DNA from: Sinisalibacter aestuarii
GTDB lineage: Bacteria; Pseudomonadota; Alphaproteobacteria; Rhodobacterales; Rhodobacteraceae
Direction: 5' to 3'
DNA length: 64,000 bases
Assembly (NCBI RefSeq): GCF_027923545.1
Contig: NZ_BROH01000001.1
Span: 620,001 to 684,000, forward strand
Shown here one piece after another: positions 26,130 through 36,855 of the stretch; positions within the stretch are counted from its first letter, which is position 1, and each line of letters opens with the position of its first letter. The notes under the pieces were generated by a model that ran no database searches, was not told the origin of the DNA, and saw only the letters and a list, made by a program, of their open reading frames with translations. Both the position numbers and the translations under genes were made by a program.

Positions 26130-27358
26130 ACGCGGGCGCATATTCCATTGACCTCAACGATCCACTGGTGATCGCGGCGCTCGTCGCGGGCGCGGTGGTG
26201 CTGCTGATCGTGATCCTGCTGTTCGTCGTGCTGCTGCGCGCCGGGCGTTCGGCGCGGATGGCCGAGCAGCTTGCCCAGCAGATGGGCGGACTGGGGCAGG
26301 CGGTGCAGATTCTCGGCCAGGGGCAGGAGCAGCTCACCGGCGGTCTGCGGTCGGTATCTGACGCGCAGGCCACGGCGCAAACCCAGATGGTGCAGACCAT
26401 GGAAGCCCGGCTCGCCGAGGTGCAGCGGCAGATGCAGGACCGGCTGCACGACAACGCGATGCGCTCGGCCCGGTCGCTGAACGAGATGCAGGAGCGGATG
26501 AACGAGACGCTGAAAGGCTCGGCGGTGAAGACCACCGCGAGCCTGACCCAGTTGCAGGAGCGGCTCGCCACCATCGACAAGGCGCAGGAGAACATCACCC
26601 GGCTGTCGGGCGACGTGCTGAGCCTGCAGGATATCCTGTCGAACAAGCAGAGGCGCGGGATGTTCGGCGAGATCCAGCTCAACGACATCGTGTCGAAGGC
26701 GCTGCCGTCGGACAGCTATACCTTGCAGGCGACGCTTTCCAACGGAAAGCGGGCGGATTGCCTGATCCACCTGCCCAACCCGCCCGGGCCGATCGTGATC
26801 GACGCGAAGTTTCCGCTGGAGGCGTTCGAGAAGCTGGCCGCCGCCGAGACCAAGGAAAGCCAGGCCGCCGCCCTGCGCGAATTCGGTGCAGCCGTGCGCA
26901 CGCATATCAACGCGATTTCCACGAAATACATCATCGAGGGCGAAACCGCCGATGGCGCGCTGATGTTCCTGCCCTCCGAGGCGGTCTATGCCGAGCTGCA
27001 TTCCAAGCTGCCGGAAGTGGTGCGCGAGGGGTTCAACAAACGGGTCTGGATCGTGTCGCCCACCACCTGCATGGCCACGCTCAATACGATGCGCGCGATC
27101 CTCAAGGATGCGCGGATGCGCGAGCAGGCGGGCGCGATCCGCAAAACGCTGAAACTGCTGCACCGCGACGTGGAACTGGTGGTGGAACGGGTCGGCAAGC
27201 TCGACACCCATTTCACCCAGGCGCGCAAGGATCTCGACGATATCGGGGTGGCTGCGGAGCGCGCAGGCAAGCGGGCGACGAAGCTCGACAATTTCGACTT
27301 TGAAGAGCTTGCGCCGGAGAGCGACGACGCCGGCGTGGTGCCGCTCGCCAAGGGCTGA
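26126..27358 (+). CDS. rmuC: DNA recombination protein RmuC family
   Basis: A 410-residue protein with one N-terminal transmembrane segment (about 10-35), a long coiled coil (about 45-165) and the RmuC nuclease-like domain (about 170-380: [64 protein letters not shown]). In E. coli RmuC limits recombination at short inverted repeats. The start at 26126 overlaps the mutL stop by four bases, giving a mutL-rmuC unit. Confidence 0.93.
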   Translation: MNAGAYSIDLNDPLVIAALVAGAVVLLIVILLFVVLLRAGRSARMAEQLAQQMGGLGQAVQILGQGQEQLTGGLRSVSDAQATAQTQMVQTMEARLAEVQRQMQDRLHDNAMRSARSLNEMQERMNETLKGSAVKTTASLTQLQERLATIDKAQENITRLSGDVLSLQDILSNKQRRGMFGEIQLNDIVSKALPSDSYTLQATLSNGKRADCLIHLPNPPGPIVIDAKFPLEAFEKLAAAETKESQAAALREFGAAVRTHINAISTKYIIEGETADGALMFLPSEAVYAELHSKLPEVVREGFNKRVWIVSPTTCMATLNTMRAILKDARMREQAGAIRKTLKLLHRDVELVVERVGKLDTHFTQARKDLDDIGVAAERAGKRATKLDNFDFEELAPESDDAGVVPLAKG

Positions 27359-27420
27359 GCGCCCTTGCCGCCGGCCTCGGCTTCACGGTAGGATACAGAC
27401 CGAACGAAGCAGGAGCCCCC

Positions 27421-27816
27421 ATGCTGGAAATCAGCCCCTCCAAGATCGCCCGGATCATCATCCGCGCCCGCGAACTCGACGCCAAAACCGCGCGCTGGGA
27501 TACGCCGCTGGATGACGCGGACGCCGATTCCATCCTCGAATCGCGCCCTTCGGATGCGACCGAGGACGAGTTGCGCTCCTATATCTCCGATCTCAACAAC
27601 GACGAGCAGGCGAGCCTGGTGGCGGTGATGTGGATCGGCCGCGATACCTTCACCGCAGACGATCTGGAGGAAGCGATCCAGACCGCGAAGATCGAGGCAT
27701 CGGCCCCGACCGAGGAATACCTGCTGGGCATCCCGCTTCTGTCGGATTTCCTGACGGCCGGTCTTGAGGCGCTTGGCTATGACAGCGAAGAGCTGATCGA
27801 CGAGCACCTCAAGTAA
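27421..27816 (+). CDS. DUF3775 protein
   Basis: A 131-residue acidic cytosolic protein matching the DUF3775 pattern: an N-terminal ISPSKIARIIIRARELD helix, a central DLNNDEQASLVAVMWIGRDTF block and a C-terminal LLSDFLTAGLEALGYDSEEL. The function of the family is unknown. GCAGGAG precedes the ATG. It ends in TAA and converges with the small DUF1674 gene 15 bases away. Confidence 0.88.
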   Translation: MLEISPSKIARIIIRARELDAKTARWDTPLDDADADSILESRPSDATEDELRSYISDLNNDEQASLVAVMWIGRDTFTADDLEEAIQTAKIEASAPTEEYLLGIPLLSDFLTAGLEALGYDSEELIDEHLK

Positions 27817-27831
27817 GCGCGCCGCCGCCGG

Positions 27832-28011
27832 TCAGAAATCGACGGCGATGCCCTTTTTCTCGTAATCGCCATAACGCACCGGCTCGGGTCCGTCGCGCCC
27901 GCCATATTCCTTTGGCATGTCCAGCGGCCTGGCCGCCTTGCGCCGTTCCTCGGCTTCCGCCAGCGCGCGGATGGCTTCGGGCGGCAGGTCTCGCTTTTCG
28001 GTGTCGCTCAT
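27832..28011 (-). CDS. DUF1674 protein (SDHAF4-like succinate dehydrogenase assembly factor)
   Basis: A 59-residue protein. The C-terminus GPEPVRYGDYEKKGIAVDF is the hallmark of DUF1674, the family that includes mitochondrial SDHAF4, which helps flavinylated SdhA assemble. The N-terminus is charged and helical (PEAIRALAEAEERRKAA). It is short and divergent from rsmB. Role in SDH assembly follows from the family and is not shown for bacterial members here. Confidence 0.88.
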   Translation of the reverse strand: MSDTEKRDLPPEAIRALAEAEERRKAARPLDMPKEYGGRDGPEPVRYGDYEKKGIAVDF

Positions 28012-28075
28012 GCTGGGCTTCCTTGTGGGTCAGGGATGATATAGGCCGGGCCGCGAGATTTGGCAAAGGTGTGCA

Positions 28076-29347
28076 ATGGCGAGCGACGCGACACGGCCGC
28101 GCAAGGTGGCGGCCCGGCTGATGGGCGATGTGCTGATCGAGCACCGGCTGCTGTCGGAAGTGCTTGCGCGCCGGGTCGAGGGGCTGTCGCCGGAAGACCG
28201 CGCCCGCGCCCAGCGGCTGGCAACGGTGGCGCTCAGGGTGATGGACCGGGCCGACAGGATGCTTGGCCCCCATCTCAAGAAGCGCCCGCCCGAGGCGGCG
28301 ATGAACCTCCTGCGGCTTGGTGTGGCGGAAATCTGCGAAGAGGGCGCAGCGGCGCATGGGGTGGTGAATTCCTATGTCGAGATCGCGCGCGGCAACCGGG
28401 CGACGGCGGGCATGGCCGGGCTGGTCAATGCCGTGTTGCGCAAGGTGGCGGGCGAGGCGGAGAAGTGGCCGGGGCTGCCGGTGCCGCGCCTGCCGAAATG
28501 GCTGCGCAAGCCGCTGATCGACGATTTCGGCAAGCCAGCGGTCGAGGCGATGGAGGCTGAGCATTACGCCGGCGCGCCGCTCGATCTCACGCCGAAGGGT
28601 GACGCGGCGGCGCTGGCCGGGCGGCTGGGCGGCGAAGTCTTGCCGACGGGATCGGTGCGGCTCGGCGGGCCGGTGCAGGTGACCGCGCTGCCCGGCTACG
28701 ACGCGGGCGAGTGGTGGGTGCAGGACGCCGCCGCCGCCATGCCGGCGCGGGTGCTGGCGGCACAGCCGGGCGAGACAGTGCTCGATCTCTGCGCCGCGCC
28801 GGGCGGCAAGACGATGCAGCTTGCCGCGGCCGGGGCACAGGTGACCGCGGTGGATATTTCCGCCGCCCGCATGGCGCGGCTGGGCGAGAACCTGGCGCGC
28901 ACCGGGCTTTCCGCCGAGATCGTCACCGCGGATGCGCTGGAATTCGAGGGCGGGCCGTATGACGCGATCTTGCTCGATGCGCCCTGTACCGCCACCGGCA
29001 CGATCCGCCGCCACCCCGATCTGCCCCGCGCCAAGGACGGCAGCGACTTTCCCGGCCTGTTCGAGCTTCAGGCGCATCTGATCGACCGGGCGCTGGCGAT
29101 GCTGAAACCGGGCGGGCGGCTCGTCTATTGCACCTGTTCGCTGCTGATCGACGAGGGCGAGGAGCAGGTGAAGGATGCGCTCGACCGCCACCCCGGCGTG
29201 ACGGTCGATGCCGGTGCCCTGCGCCGCCCGGGGATCGAGCCGGGCTGGATCGGCCCCGAAGGCGGCTTGCGGCTGCGGCCCGATTACTGGGCCGGGCGCG
29301 GCGGGATGGACGGGTTCTACATCGCGGCCTTTCGCAAACCCTTGTAG
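28076..29347 (+). CDS. rsmB: 16S rRNA (cytosine-C5) methyltransferase, RsmB/Fmu family
   Basis: A 423-residue SAM-dependent RNA methyltransferase. An N-terminal NusB-like helical domain (about 1-140) precedes the catalytic domain: SAM motif LDLCAAPGGKT near 240, VDISAARMARL, the first catalytic cysteine in LDAPCTATGTIRRHPD near 305 and the second in YCTCSLL near 350. The family methylates C967 of 16S rRNA in E. coli. Ends in TAG. The heparinase-like gene follows 82 bases downstream on the same strand. Confidence 0.92.
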   Translation: MASDATRPRKVAARLMGDVLIEHRLLSEVLARRVEGLSPEDRARAQRLATVALRVMDRADRMLGPHLKKRPPEAAMNLLRLGVAEICEEGAAAHGVVNSYVEIARGNRATAGMAGLVNAVLRKVAGEAEKWPGLPVPRLPKWLRKPLIDDFGKPAVEAMEAEHYAGAPLDLTPKGDAAALAGRLGGEVLPTGSVRLGGPVQVTALPGYDAGEWWVQDAAAAMPARVLAAQPGETVLDLCAAPGGKTMQLAAAGAQVTAVDISAARMARLGENLARTGLSAEIVTADALEFEGGPYDAILLDAPCTATGTIRRHPDLPRAKDGSDFPGLFELQAHLIDRALAMLKPGGRLVYCTCSLLIDEGEEQVKDALDRHPGVTVDAGALRRPGIEPGWIGPEGGLRLRPDYWAGRGGMDGFYIAAFRKPL

Positions 29348-29429
29348 GTGACTTGCCGCCCGCGAGCGGGTATGATGGCGGGCAAGACCCCGCAAAGGGG
29401 CGACGTGGAATTGAGCCGAGGCAGCCCCC

Positions 29430-31163
29430 GTGCCACACCATGACACATGGTCCGCGCGCCAAACGCGCTGGATGAACCGCTGGCACGCCCGCCGCGCGGG
29501 GCGTGCCCGCACGCCGACCGGCTTCGTCTCGCAGCCCGAGCCACGCACCATCGGCAGTTTCGCGCGCGGCAAGCAGCTCGTCGCGGGCAATCTTCTGTTT
29601 GCCGGGCATCTCGTCGAGGCCGGCACCGGCACGATCTGGGATATCGCACCGCCGTCCACCGCCTTTGCCGAGGCGCTGCATGGCTTCGGCTGGCTCGACG
29701 ATCTCGCCGCGCTTGGCGACCTGCACGCGCGGGGCCGGGGGCAGGGCTGGACCTTCGACTGGATCGAAAGGTTCGCCGGTGGCAAGGGGCCGGGCTGGAC
29801 GCCCGACCTCACCGGGCGCCGCCTGATCCGCTGGATCAACCACGCGATCTTTTTGCTCATGGGGCAGGAGGCCGATGCATCGGACGCCTTCTATGTCTCG
29901 CTCGGGCAGCAAACCGTGTTTCTCGCCAACCGCTGGCCGGCGGCCTCGCCGGGGCTGCCCCGGTTCGAGGCGCTGACCGGGCTGATCTACGCGGGTCTCG
30001 CGCTTACCGGAATGGAAGAGCATGTGGAACATGCGAGCACCGGGCTGGCGCGCGAATGCACCACCCAGATCGACGGCGAGGGCGGCATTCCCACCCGCAA
30101 CCCCGAAGATCTGCTCGAAGTGTTCACCCTGCTCAACTGGTCGGCGCTGGCGCTGGCCGAAAGCGGGCGGATGGCCCGGCCGGAACATATCGCCGCCATC
30201 GAGCGGATCGCGCCGACGCTGCGCGCGCTGCGCCACGCCGATGGCGGGCTGGCGCGCTTTCATGGTGGCGGGCGGGGGCTTGAAGGCCGGCTCGATCAGG
30301 CGCTGGCCACGTCCGGCGTGCGGGCGACGACGACCACGGGGCTGGCGATGGGCTATGCCCGGCTGCATGGCGGGCGCACCACCCTGATCCTTGACGCCGC
30401 CGCGCCGCCGCGCGGGGCTGCTTCGTCCAACGCCCATGCCTCGACGCTGGCGCTTGAGATCACCTCGGGCCGACGTCCGCTGATCGTCAATTGCGGCTCC
30501 GGCGCGGATTTCGGCGAAGACTGGCGCAAGGCGGGCCGGGCCACGCCCTCGCATTCGGTGCTCGGCCTTGCGGGCGTATCGTCGTCTCTGCTCGGGCGCG
30601 GCGGCGGCAAGGCGCTGCTCATCCAGACGCCGCAGGTGGTGAACGCGCAGGAGATCGAGGGCGACGGTATCGGCGGCATGATCGTCAGCCATGACGGTTA
30701 CGCGGCGAGCCATGGGCTGGGCTATATGCGCCGGATCGAAATGAGCGTGGACGGGCGCGCGATCTATGGCGAGGAAACGCTGACCGCGATCACCGATGAC
30801 GAGCAGCGCATCTTCCGCGATGCGCTCGACCGCACCGGGCTGAACGGCGTGCGCTACGCGCTGCGCTTCCACCTGCATCCGGACGTGGATGCCGCGATCG
30901 ACCTCGGCGGCACCGCCGTTTCGCTGGCGCTCAAATCCGGCGAAATCTGGGTGCTGCGCTACGAAGGCCCTGCCGATCTGAGCCTTGAGGCGGGCGTTTA
31001 CCTCGAAAAAGGCCGCCTGAAGCCGCGTGCGGCGAAACAGGTGGTTCTATCCGGCGCCGCTTTGGACTATGCGACACGCATCCGCTGGTCGCTCGCCAAG
31101 GCGCAGGACACCCCGGTGGGGCTGCGCGACCTTGTGAGAGACGATCCCAGCGGGCTGCCATAG
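29430..31163 (+). CDS. Heparinase II/III-family protein
   Basis: A 577-residue protein with the two-part architecture of the family. The N-terminal alpha/alpha toroid (about 90-300) has [14 protein letters not shown] and [16 protein letters not shown]. The C-terminal beta-sandwich (about 315-560) has [25 protein letters not shown] and [11 protein letters not shown]. These normally cleave acidic polysaccharides such as heparin or alginate. In Rhodobacterales a member sits in this rsmB-purH context without polysaccharide genes, so a cell-envelope glycan is a possible but unproven substrate. No signal peptide is apparent. Confidence 0.88.
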   Translation: MPHHDTWSARQTRWMNRWHARRAGRARTPTGFVSQPEPRTIGSFARGKQLVAGNLLFAGHLVEAGTGTIWDIAPPSTAFAEALHGFGWLDDLAALGDLHARGRGQGWTFDWIERFAGGKGPGWTPDLTGRRLIRWINHAIFLLMGQEADASDAFYVSLGQQTVFLANRWPAASPGLPRFEALTGLIYAGLALTGMEEHVEHASTGLARECTTQIDGEGGIPTRNPEDLLEVFTLLNWSALALAESGRMARPEHIAAIERIAPTLRALRHADGGLARFHGGGRGLEGRLDQALATSGVRATTTTGLAMGYARLHGGRTTLILDAAAPPRGAASSNAHASTLALEITSGRRPLIVNCGSGADFGEDWRKAGRATPSHSVLGLAGVSSSLLGRGGGKALLIQTPQVVNAQEIEGDGIGGMIVSHDGYAASHGLGYMRRIEMSVDGRAIYGEETLTAITDDEQRIFRDALDRTGLNGVRYALRFHLHPDVDAAIDLGGTAVSLALKSGEIWVLRYEGPADLSLEAGVYLEKGRLKPRAAKQVVLSGAALDYATRIRWSLAKAQDTPVGLRDLVRDDPSGLP

Positions 31164-31182
31164 ACCACCTGAGGGATCTCAC

Positions 31183-32772
31183 ATGACCGACCTTTCGCCC
31201 GTGCGCCGCGCGCTCATTTCCGTTTCCGACAAGACCGGGCTCGCCGATCTGGCCAAGGCCCTCGCGGCGCGGGGCGTGGAGATTCTCTCGACCGGCGGCA
31301 GCGCCAAGGCGTTGCGCGAGGCGGGCCTGGATGTGACGGACGTGGCCGAGATCACCGGCTTTCCCGAGATGATGGACGGGCGGGTGAAAACGCTGCACCC
31401 GATGGTGCATGGCGGGCTTCTGGCGCTTCGCGACAACGCCCATCACCTTGCCGCGATGGAACAGCACGGGATCGTCGGGATCGACCTGCTGGTCGTCAAC
31501 CTCTACCCGTTCGAGGCAGCGCTGGCGCGCGGGGCGGAGTACGATGAGATGATCGAGAATATCGACATCGGCGGCCCGGCGATGATCCGTGCGGCGGCGA
31601 AAAACCATGCCTTTGTCACCACCATCGTCGATGTGGAGGATTACGCGGCCCTGCTGGCCGAGCTCGACGCCAATGACGGCGCGACCAGCTATGCCTTCCG
31701 CCAGCGCCATGCCCAGATCGCCTATGCCCGCACCGGCGCTTACGATGCCGCCGTGTCGACATGGATGGCCGATGCGATCGGCGAACAGGCGCCGCGCCGC
31801 CGGGTGGTGGCGGGCAAGCTTGCCCAGACGCTGCGCTATGGCGAGAACCCGCATCAGCAGGCGGCGTTCTATACCGATGGCACCGGGCGCCCCGGCGTGG
31901 CCACCGCCGTGCAGCATCAGGGCAAGGAGCTGAGCTACAACAATATCAACGACACCGACGCCGCGTTTGAGCTGGTGGCGGAGTTCGATCCGGCAGACGG
32001 CCCGGCGGTGGCGATCATCAAGCATGCCAACCCCTCCGGCGTGGCGCGCGGTGCCACGCTGCGCGATGCCTACCAGAAGGCGTTCGACTGCGACCGCACC
32101 TCCGCCTTCGGCGGGATCGTGGCGCTGAACATGCCGCTCGATGCGGAGACGGCGCAGGCGATCACCGAGATCTTCACCGAAGTGGTCATCGCCCCCGGCG
32201 CGTCGGACGAGGCCCGGGCGATCTTTGCCGCGAAGAAAAACCTGCGCCTGCTCACCACCGAGGGCCTGCCCGACCCGCGCGAAGGCGGCATGATTGTGCG
32301 GCAGGTCTCGGGCGGGCAGCTCTTCCAGAACAAGGATAACGGCTATGTCGGGCTGGACGATCTCAAGGTCGTCACCAAGGTGGCCCCGACCGACGAGCAG
32401 CTCAAAGACCTGCTCTTCGCCTGGAAGGTCGCCAAACATGTGAAGTCCAACGCCATCGTCTACGTGAAGGGCATGGCCACCGTGGGCGTGGGCGCGGGCC
32501 AGATGAGCCGGCTCGATTCGGCGCTGATCGCGGCCACCAAGGCCGAGCGCATGGCCAGGGATATCGGCGCGGCGCAAAGCCCGGCGGTGGGATCGGCGGT
32601 GGCGTCGGATGCCTTCTTCCCCTTCCCCGACGGGCTGATGGAAGCCGCGGCGGCGGGGGCCACCTGCGTGATCCAGCCCGGCGGCTCGATGCGCGACGAC
32701 GAGGTGATCGCCGCCGCCGACGAGGCCGGGCTGGCGATGGTGTTTACCGGCATGCGCCACTTCCGGCACTGA
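31183..32772 (+). CDS. purH: Bifunctional AICAR transformylase / IMP cyclohydrolase
   Basis: A 529-residue enzyme for the last two steps of IMP synthesis. The N-terminal MGS-like cyclohydrolase domain (1-190) has [37 protein letters not shown] and NLYPFEAAL. The transformylase domain shows [48 protein letters not shown] and [11 protein letters not shown]. Length matches the family. The lspA start follows the stop by a single base, indicating cotranscription. Confidence 0.97.
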   Translation: MTDLSPVRRALISVSDKTGLADLAKALAARGVEILSTGGSAKALREAGLDVTDVAEITGFPEMMDGRVKTLHPMVHGGLLALRDNAHHLAAMEQHGIVGIDLLVVNLYPFEAALARGAEYDEMIENIDIGGPAMIRAAAKNHAFVTTIVDVEDYAALLAELDANDGATSYAFRQRHAQIAYARTGAYDAAVSTWMADAIGEQAPRRRVVAGKLAQTLRYGENPHQQAAFYTDGTGRPGVATAVQHQGKELSYNNINDTDAAFELVAEFDPADGPAVAIIKHANPSGVARGATLRDAYQKAFDCDRTSAFGGIVALNMPLDAETAQAITEIFTEVVIAPGASDEARAIFAAKKNLRLLTTEGLPDPREGGMIVRQVSGGQLFQNKDNGYVGLDDLKVVTKVAPTDEQLKDLLFAWKVAKHVKSNAIVYVKGMATVGVGAGQMSRLDSALIAATKAERMARDIGAAQSPAVGSAVASDAFFPFPDGLMEAAAAGATCVIQPGGSMRDDEVIAAADEAGLAMVFTGMRHFRH

Positions 32773-32773
32773 C

Positions 32774-33247
32774 ATGCGGTGGATGGCGCTTGCGGGCGGG
32801 CTGACGCTCGCCCTCGACCAGATCACGAAGGCGGGAGTCGTGCACCTGCTCGATCTCAAGACGCGGGGGCAGATCGACGTTCTGCCACCGTTTCTCACCT
32901 TCCGCATGGCATGGAACCGGGGGGTGAATTTCGGCCTCGGCGCGTCGGACCATGACGTGATGCGCTGGGTGCTGATCGGCGTGGCGCTGATCATCTCGGC
33001 GCTGCTGATCTGGTGGGCCCGGCGCGACGGCTTCGGCAGGGCCGCGCAGATCTTCGCGGGCCTGCTCGTCGGCGGTGCGATCGGCAATGTGATCGACCGC
33101 GTGCTCTATGGCGCGGTGGCGGATTTTCTCAACATGTCCTGCTGCGGGATCGTCAACCCGTGGTCGTTCAACGTGGCCGATATCGGGGTGTTTCTCGGCG
33201 CCGTGGGGCTGGCGCTGTTTTCCGGTACGGGGAAATCGGGTCAATAG
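32774..33247 (+). CDS. lspA: Lipoprotein signal peptidase (signal peptidase II)
   Basis: A 157-residue inner-membrane aspartic protease that cleaves prolipoprotein signal peptides. Four hydrophobic segments are visible. The two catalytic-aspartate motifs are [10 protein letters not shown] (about residue 110) and FNVADIGVF (about 137). NRGVNFG replaces the usual N-x-G-A-A-F/W-G-loop with minor changes. It is placed between purH and a predicted lipoprotein gene. Ends in TAG. Confidence 0.95.
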   Translation: MRWMALAGGLTLALDQITKAGVVHLLDLKTRGQIDVLPPFLTFRMAWNRGVNFGLGASDHDVMRWVLIGVALIISALLIWWARRDGFGRAAQIFAGLLVGGAIGNVIDRVLYGAVADFLNMSCCGIVNPWSFNVADIGVFLGAVGLALFSGTGKSGQ

Positions 33248-33310
33248 CCCCGTGACGCGCCGAATCTTATGCGGTAAAGAGGGGCAAAGCTCGGGTGTAA
33301 GGAGATGTCC

Positions 33311-33841
33311 ATGCGGGGCAGGTTGGGCAAAACGGTGTTGGCTCTCGTCGGCCTTGCAGCGCTGTCTGCCTGCGATGGCGAGCCGCAGCTGATGAACATC
33401 CGTACCGATGCGCCGGATGAATTCGCGGTCCTGCCCACCAAGCCGCTGGAAGCCCCGGAAGACTATACCAGCCTGCCGGACCCGACGCCGGGCGGCACCA
33501 ACCTTGCCGACCCGACGCCGCAGGCCGACGCCATCGCCGCGCTTGGCGGCAACCCCGACCGGCTGACCGACGGGCGAATCTATGCCGGTGAACAAACGCT
33601 GATCTCCTACACCTCGCGTTACGGCGTGCCCGCCGATATCCGCGCCACGCTGGCCGCCGAAGACCTTGCCTGGCGCGAGGAAAACAACGGGCTTCTGCTG
33701 GAACGGCTGTTCAACGTGAACGTCTATTTCGACAGCTACAAGCCCATGTCTCTGGACCAGCACATCGAGCTCGACCGTCTGCGCGCCAGGGGGATCTGGA
33801 CGCCCTCGGCGCCGCCCGATCCGCAAATCGCCGTCGAATAA
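33311..33841 (+). CDS. DUF3035 lipoprotein
   Basis: A 176-residue predicted lipoprotein: lipobox LAALSAC with Cys about 21, then the conserved NIRTDAPDEFAVLPTKPLEAP block and a C-terminal region with FDSYKPMSLDQHIELDRLRARGI. This matches DUF3035, found beside lspA in Rhodobacterales. The ATG at 33311 was preferred over 33305 because AAGGAG directly abuts the latter. It is a natural substrate of the neighbouring LspA (inference). Ends in TAA. Confidence 0.9.
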   Translation: MRGRLGKTVLALVGLAALSACDGEPQLMNIRTDAPDEFAVLPTKPLEAPEDYTSLPDPTPGGTNLADPTPQADAIAALGGNPDRLTDGRIYAGEQTLISYTSRYGVPADIRATLAAEDLAWREENNGLLLERLFNVNVYFDSYKPMSLDQHIELDRLRARGIWTPSAPPDPQIAVE

Positions 33842-33935
33842 CCCCGCGCTTCGATCACAAGCCCGCGCGCCGGGCTTGCCTTCGGGCCGCGTTGGCCCAA
33901 GCTAGGGTCACAGGCAGCCCCAAGGAGACGCACGG

Positions 33936-35282
33936 ATGAGATTTGCCCCGATTGCGGCACTGGCCCTGTGGGCCGCCCTGATCGCGCCCCCGGCCATGTC
34001 GGCCGGCGAGGTGACCGATTTCACCCTCGATAACGGTATGGAAGTGGTGGTGATCGAAGACCACCGCGCGCCCGTCGTCGTCCACATGGTCTGGTACCGG
34101 ATCGGCGCGGGCGACGAGCAGCCGGGCAAATCGGGTATCGCGCATTTTCTCGAACACCTGATGTTCAAGGGCACCGAGACGCGCGCGGCGGGCGAGTTCT
34201 CGAAGGTGGTGGAGGCCAATGGCGGCACCGACAATGCCTTCACCTCCTACGATTACACCGCCTATTACCAGCGCATCGCCGCCGATCGGCTGGGCCTGAT
34301 GATGGAGATGGAAGCCGACCGGATGCGCCATCTCGTGCTCGCCCCGGAAGATGTGGACACCGAGCGCAATGTCATCCTCGAAGAGCGCGCGACCCGCACC
34401 GACAGCGACCCGGGCGCGCTGTTTCGCGAAGAGATGCGCGCCGCGCTCTACCGCAACAACCCCTACGGCCTGCCCGTGATCGGCTGGAAATCCGAGGTCG
34501 AGGGGCTGACCCGCGACGATGCGCTTGGCTTCTACCGCCAATATTACGCCCCCAACAATGCGATCCTGATCGTCGCGGGCGATGTGACGCCCGACGAGGT
34601 GCGCGCGCTTGCCGAGGCGCATTACGGCCCGCTTGCCCCAACCGAGGGGCTCGGCCCGCGTGCGCGGCCGCAGGAACCGCCCTCGCGCGCTGCGCGGCGC
34701 ATGGTGCTGGCCGATGCCCGGGTCGCGCAGCCCTCGCTGTTGCGGATGTATCTCGCCCCCGAGCGCACCAGCGGCGACCAGCGCGAAGCGGCGGCGCTCG
34801 TCTTCCTCGCCGAGCTGCTGGGCGGTGACGGCGCCACCTCGGTGCTGGGCCGCGCGCTGCAATTCGACACGCAGAGCGCCATCTATACCAGCGCCGGCTA
34901 CGCCGCGACTGCGCTGGACGACAGCACCTTTTCCGTCGCGCTGGTGCCCGCCGAGGGGGTGAGCCTCGCCGATGCCGAAGCAGCGCTCGATGCGCAGATC
35001 GCCGGCTTTCTCGATACCGGGCCGGATATGGCGGCGTTCGAGCGGATCAAGATGAAAATCCGCGCCTCGGAGATCTATGCGCTCGACGATGTGGGCGATC
35101 TGGCCGACCGCTACGGGCGTGCCCTCACCTCCGGCCTCACGATTGCCGATGTGCAATCCTGGCCCGGGCTGCTGCAAAGCGTGACGCCAGAGGACGTGAT
35201 GCAGGCCGCCCGCGACGTGCTCGACAAACGTGCCTCCGTCACCGGCTGGCTGGTGCCCGAGGGCGGGGAGGGCGCGCTGTGA
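33936..35282 (+). CDS. M16-family zinc peptidase, catalytically complete
   Basis: A 448-residue secreted peptidase: signal peptide (about 1-22), then the inverted zinc motif HFLEH (about residue 70; H-x-x-E-H) with the downstream glutamate in ERNVILEERATR. The C-terminal non-catalytic half has the R/Y substrate-contact region. It pairs with the next gene, whose product lacks HxxEH. The two probably form the heterodimer typical of bacterial pitrilysin-like peptidases in the periplasm. The downstream GTG start overlaps its TGA. Confidence 0.94.
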   Translation: MRFAPIAALALWAALIAPPAMSAGEVTDFTLDNGMEVVVIEDHRAPVVVHMVWYRIGAGDEQPGKSGIAHFLEHLMFKGTETRAAGEFSKVVEANGGTDNAFTSYDYTAYYQRIAADRLGLMMEMEADRMRHLVLAPEDVDTERNVILEERATRTDSDPGALFREEMRAALYRNNPYGLPVIGWKSEVEGLTRDDALGFYRQYYAPNNAILIVAGDVTPDEVRALAEAHYGPLAPTEGLGPRARPQEPPSRAARRMVLADARVAQPSLLRMYLAPERTSGDQREAAALVFLAELLGGDGATSVLGRALQFDTQSAIYTSAGYAATALDDSTFSVALVPAEGVSLADAEAALDAQIAGFLDTGPDMAAFERIKMKIRASEIYALDDVGDLADRYGRALTSGLTIADVQSWPGLLQSVTPEDVMQAARDVLDKRASVTGWLVPEGGEGAL

Positions 35283-36598
35283 AACGCCTTGCCGCCACGC
35301 TGATCCTCATTCTTCTTTCCGCCCTGCCCGCGCGGGCGGAGATCGACATTCAGGAGGTGACATCGCCCGGCGGGCTCACGGCCTGGCTGGTGGAGGAGCC
35401 GTCGATCCCCTTCGTCGCGCTGGAGCTGCGCTTTCGCGGCGGCGCCTCGCTCGATGCACCCGGCAAGCGCGGCGCGATCAATCTGATGACCGCGCTGATC
35501 GAGGAAGGCGCCGGCGATCTGGACGCCCGCGCCTTCGCCGAAGCGCGCGATGCGCTCGCCGCCAGCTTCCGCTTCGACGTGGGCGACGACACGCTGTCGG
35601 TTTCAACGCGGTTCCTGACCGAAAACAGCGATGCGGCGGTGGCCCTGCTGCACAGCGCGCTCACCGAGCCGCGCTTCGACCCGGATGCCATCGAGCGGGT
35701 GCGCGCGCAGGTGCTCGCCAATCTCAAATCGCGCGCGACCGATCCCAACGCGCTCGCCTCCTCCGCCTTCGACGCGCTGGCCTATGGCGATCATCCCTAT
35801 GGCAGCTATCTCGGCGGCACGCCCGAGAGCGTCGCCGCCCTGACGCGCGACGATATCGTCGAGGCGTTCGGGCGCAGCATCGCGCGTGACCGGGTGATGA
35901 TCTCGGCGGTGGGTGACATCACCGCCGACCAGCTCGGCACGCTGCTCGATACGCTGCTGGCGGACCTGCCACAGACCGGCGCGGCGCTGCCCGATCCGGT
36001 GCCCTTCGGCGCAGCCGGCGGCATCACCGTGGTGCCCTTCGGCTCGCCGCAATCGGTGGCGCAATTCGGCCAGCCCGGAATTTCGGTCGACGATCCGGAT
36101 TTCTTCGCCGCCTATATCCTCAACACCATTCTCGGCGGCAGCGGCTTCAACAGCCGGCTGATGGAGGAGGTGCGCGAAAAGCGCGGGCTGACCTATGGTA
36201 TCCGGACCTACCTGGTGGATTCGGACTATTCGGAAAGCATTGTCGGCGTCGTCTCGTCGGTGAACCCGGCAATGGCGCAGACCATCGAGGTGGTGCGCGC
36301 CGAATGGGCGCGGATCGCTGAGGAGGGCATCACCGAAGACGAGCTGAACGCGGCCAAGACCTATCTGACCGGCGCCTATCCGCTGCGCTTCGACGGCAAC
36401 GGCCCGATCGCCCGCATTCTCGTGAGCATGCAGCTCGACGGCTACCCGACGAGCTATGTGAAGACCCGCAACGCCCGGATCGAGGCGGTGACGCTCGACG
36501 AGGTGAACCGCGTCGCTGCCCGGCTCTTCGACCCCGCGGCGCTGCGCTTCGTGGTGGTGGGCGAGCCGGAAGGCGTGGAGAGCACCGAGCGGGATTGA
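35279..36598 (+). CDS. M16-family peptidase-like subunit without the zinc motif
   Basis: A 439-residue partner of the preceding peptidase: signal peptide (about 1-20), and M16 fold. At the zinc position it has GAINLMTALIEEGAG instead of HxxEH, so it is probably a substrate-binding subunit. The C-terminal half retains NTILGGSGFNSRLMEEVREKRGLTYGI, the conserved R/Y motif of active partners. The GTG start overlaps the previous stop (GTGA). A hairpin follows the stop at 36625-36660. Confidence 0.93.
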   Translation: MKRLAATLILILLSALPARAEIDIQEVTSPGGLTAWLVEEPSIPFVALELRFRGGASLDAPGKRGAINLMTALIEEGAGDLDARAFAEARDALAASFRFDVGDDTLSVSTRFLTENSDAAVALLHSALTEPRFDPDAIERVRAQVLANLKSRATDPNALASSAFDALAYGDHPYGSYLGGTPESVAALTRDDIVEAFGRSIARDRVMISAVGDITADQLGTLLDTLLADLPQTGAALPDPVPFGAAGGITVVPFGSPQSVAQFGQPGISVDDPDFFAAYILNTILGGSGFNSRLMEEVREKRGLTYGIRTYLVDSDYSESIVGVVSSVNPAMAQTIEVVRAEWARIAEEGITEDELNAAKTYLTGAYPLRFDGNGPIARILVSMQLDGYPTSYVKTRNARIEAVTLDEVNRVAARLFDPAALRFVVVGEPEGVESTERD

Positions 36599-36624
36599 GC
36601 GGCCGCACAGCCGTATGCCAAAGC

Positions 36625-36659
36625 AAACGCCGCCGCCGGGTGAACCGGGGGCGGCGTTT
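36625..36659 (+). terminator. Terminator after the M16 pair
   Basis: 10 bp stem AAACGCCGCC (36625-36634) with GGCGGCGTTT (36650-36659). The T-tract is short. No gene is seen between 36660 and 36855, which is AT-richer than its surroundings. Confidence 0.65.
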
Positions 36660-36855
36660 ACATTTCGGTGACGGATGAATGGGTGGTGAACGCCGCGAGA
36701 TGTTTAGCGTATTGTTATTATGCGATTTTATATCCGGTGAGCGACTCCAGAACGCTAGAATCCTGGCGCCGTAGCGGACATCGGAAAGATATTGCAGCCG
36801 TTCCGCCGCTCTGATGTGCAACCGGGGTCTTGGACTCAGGGCGCCGCAGCCCCGG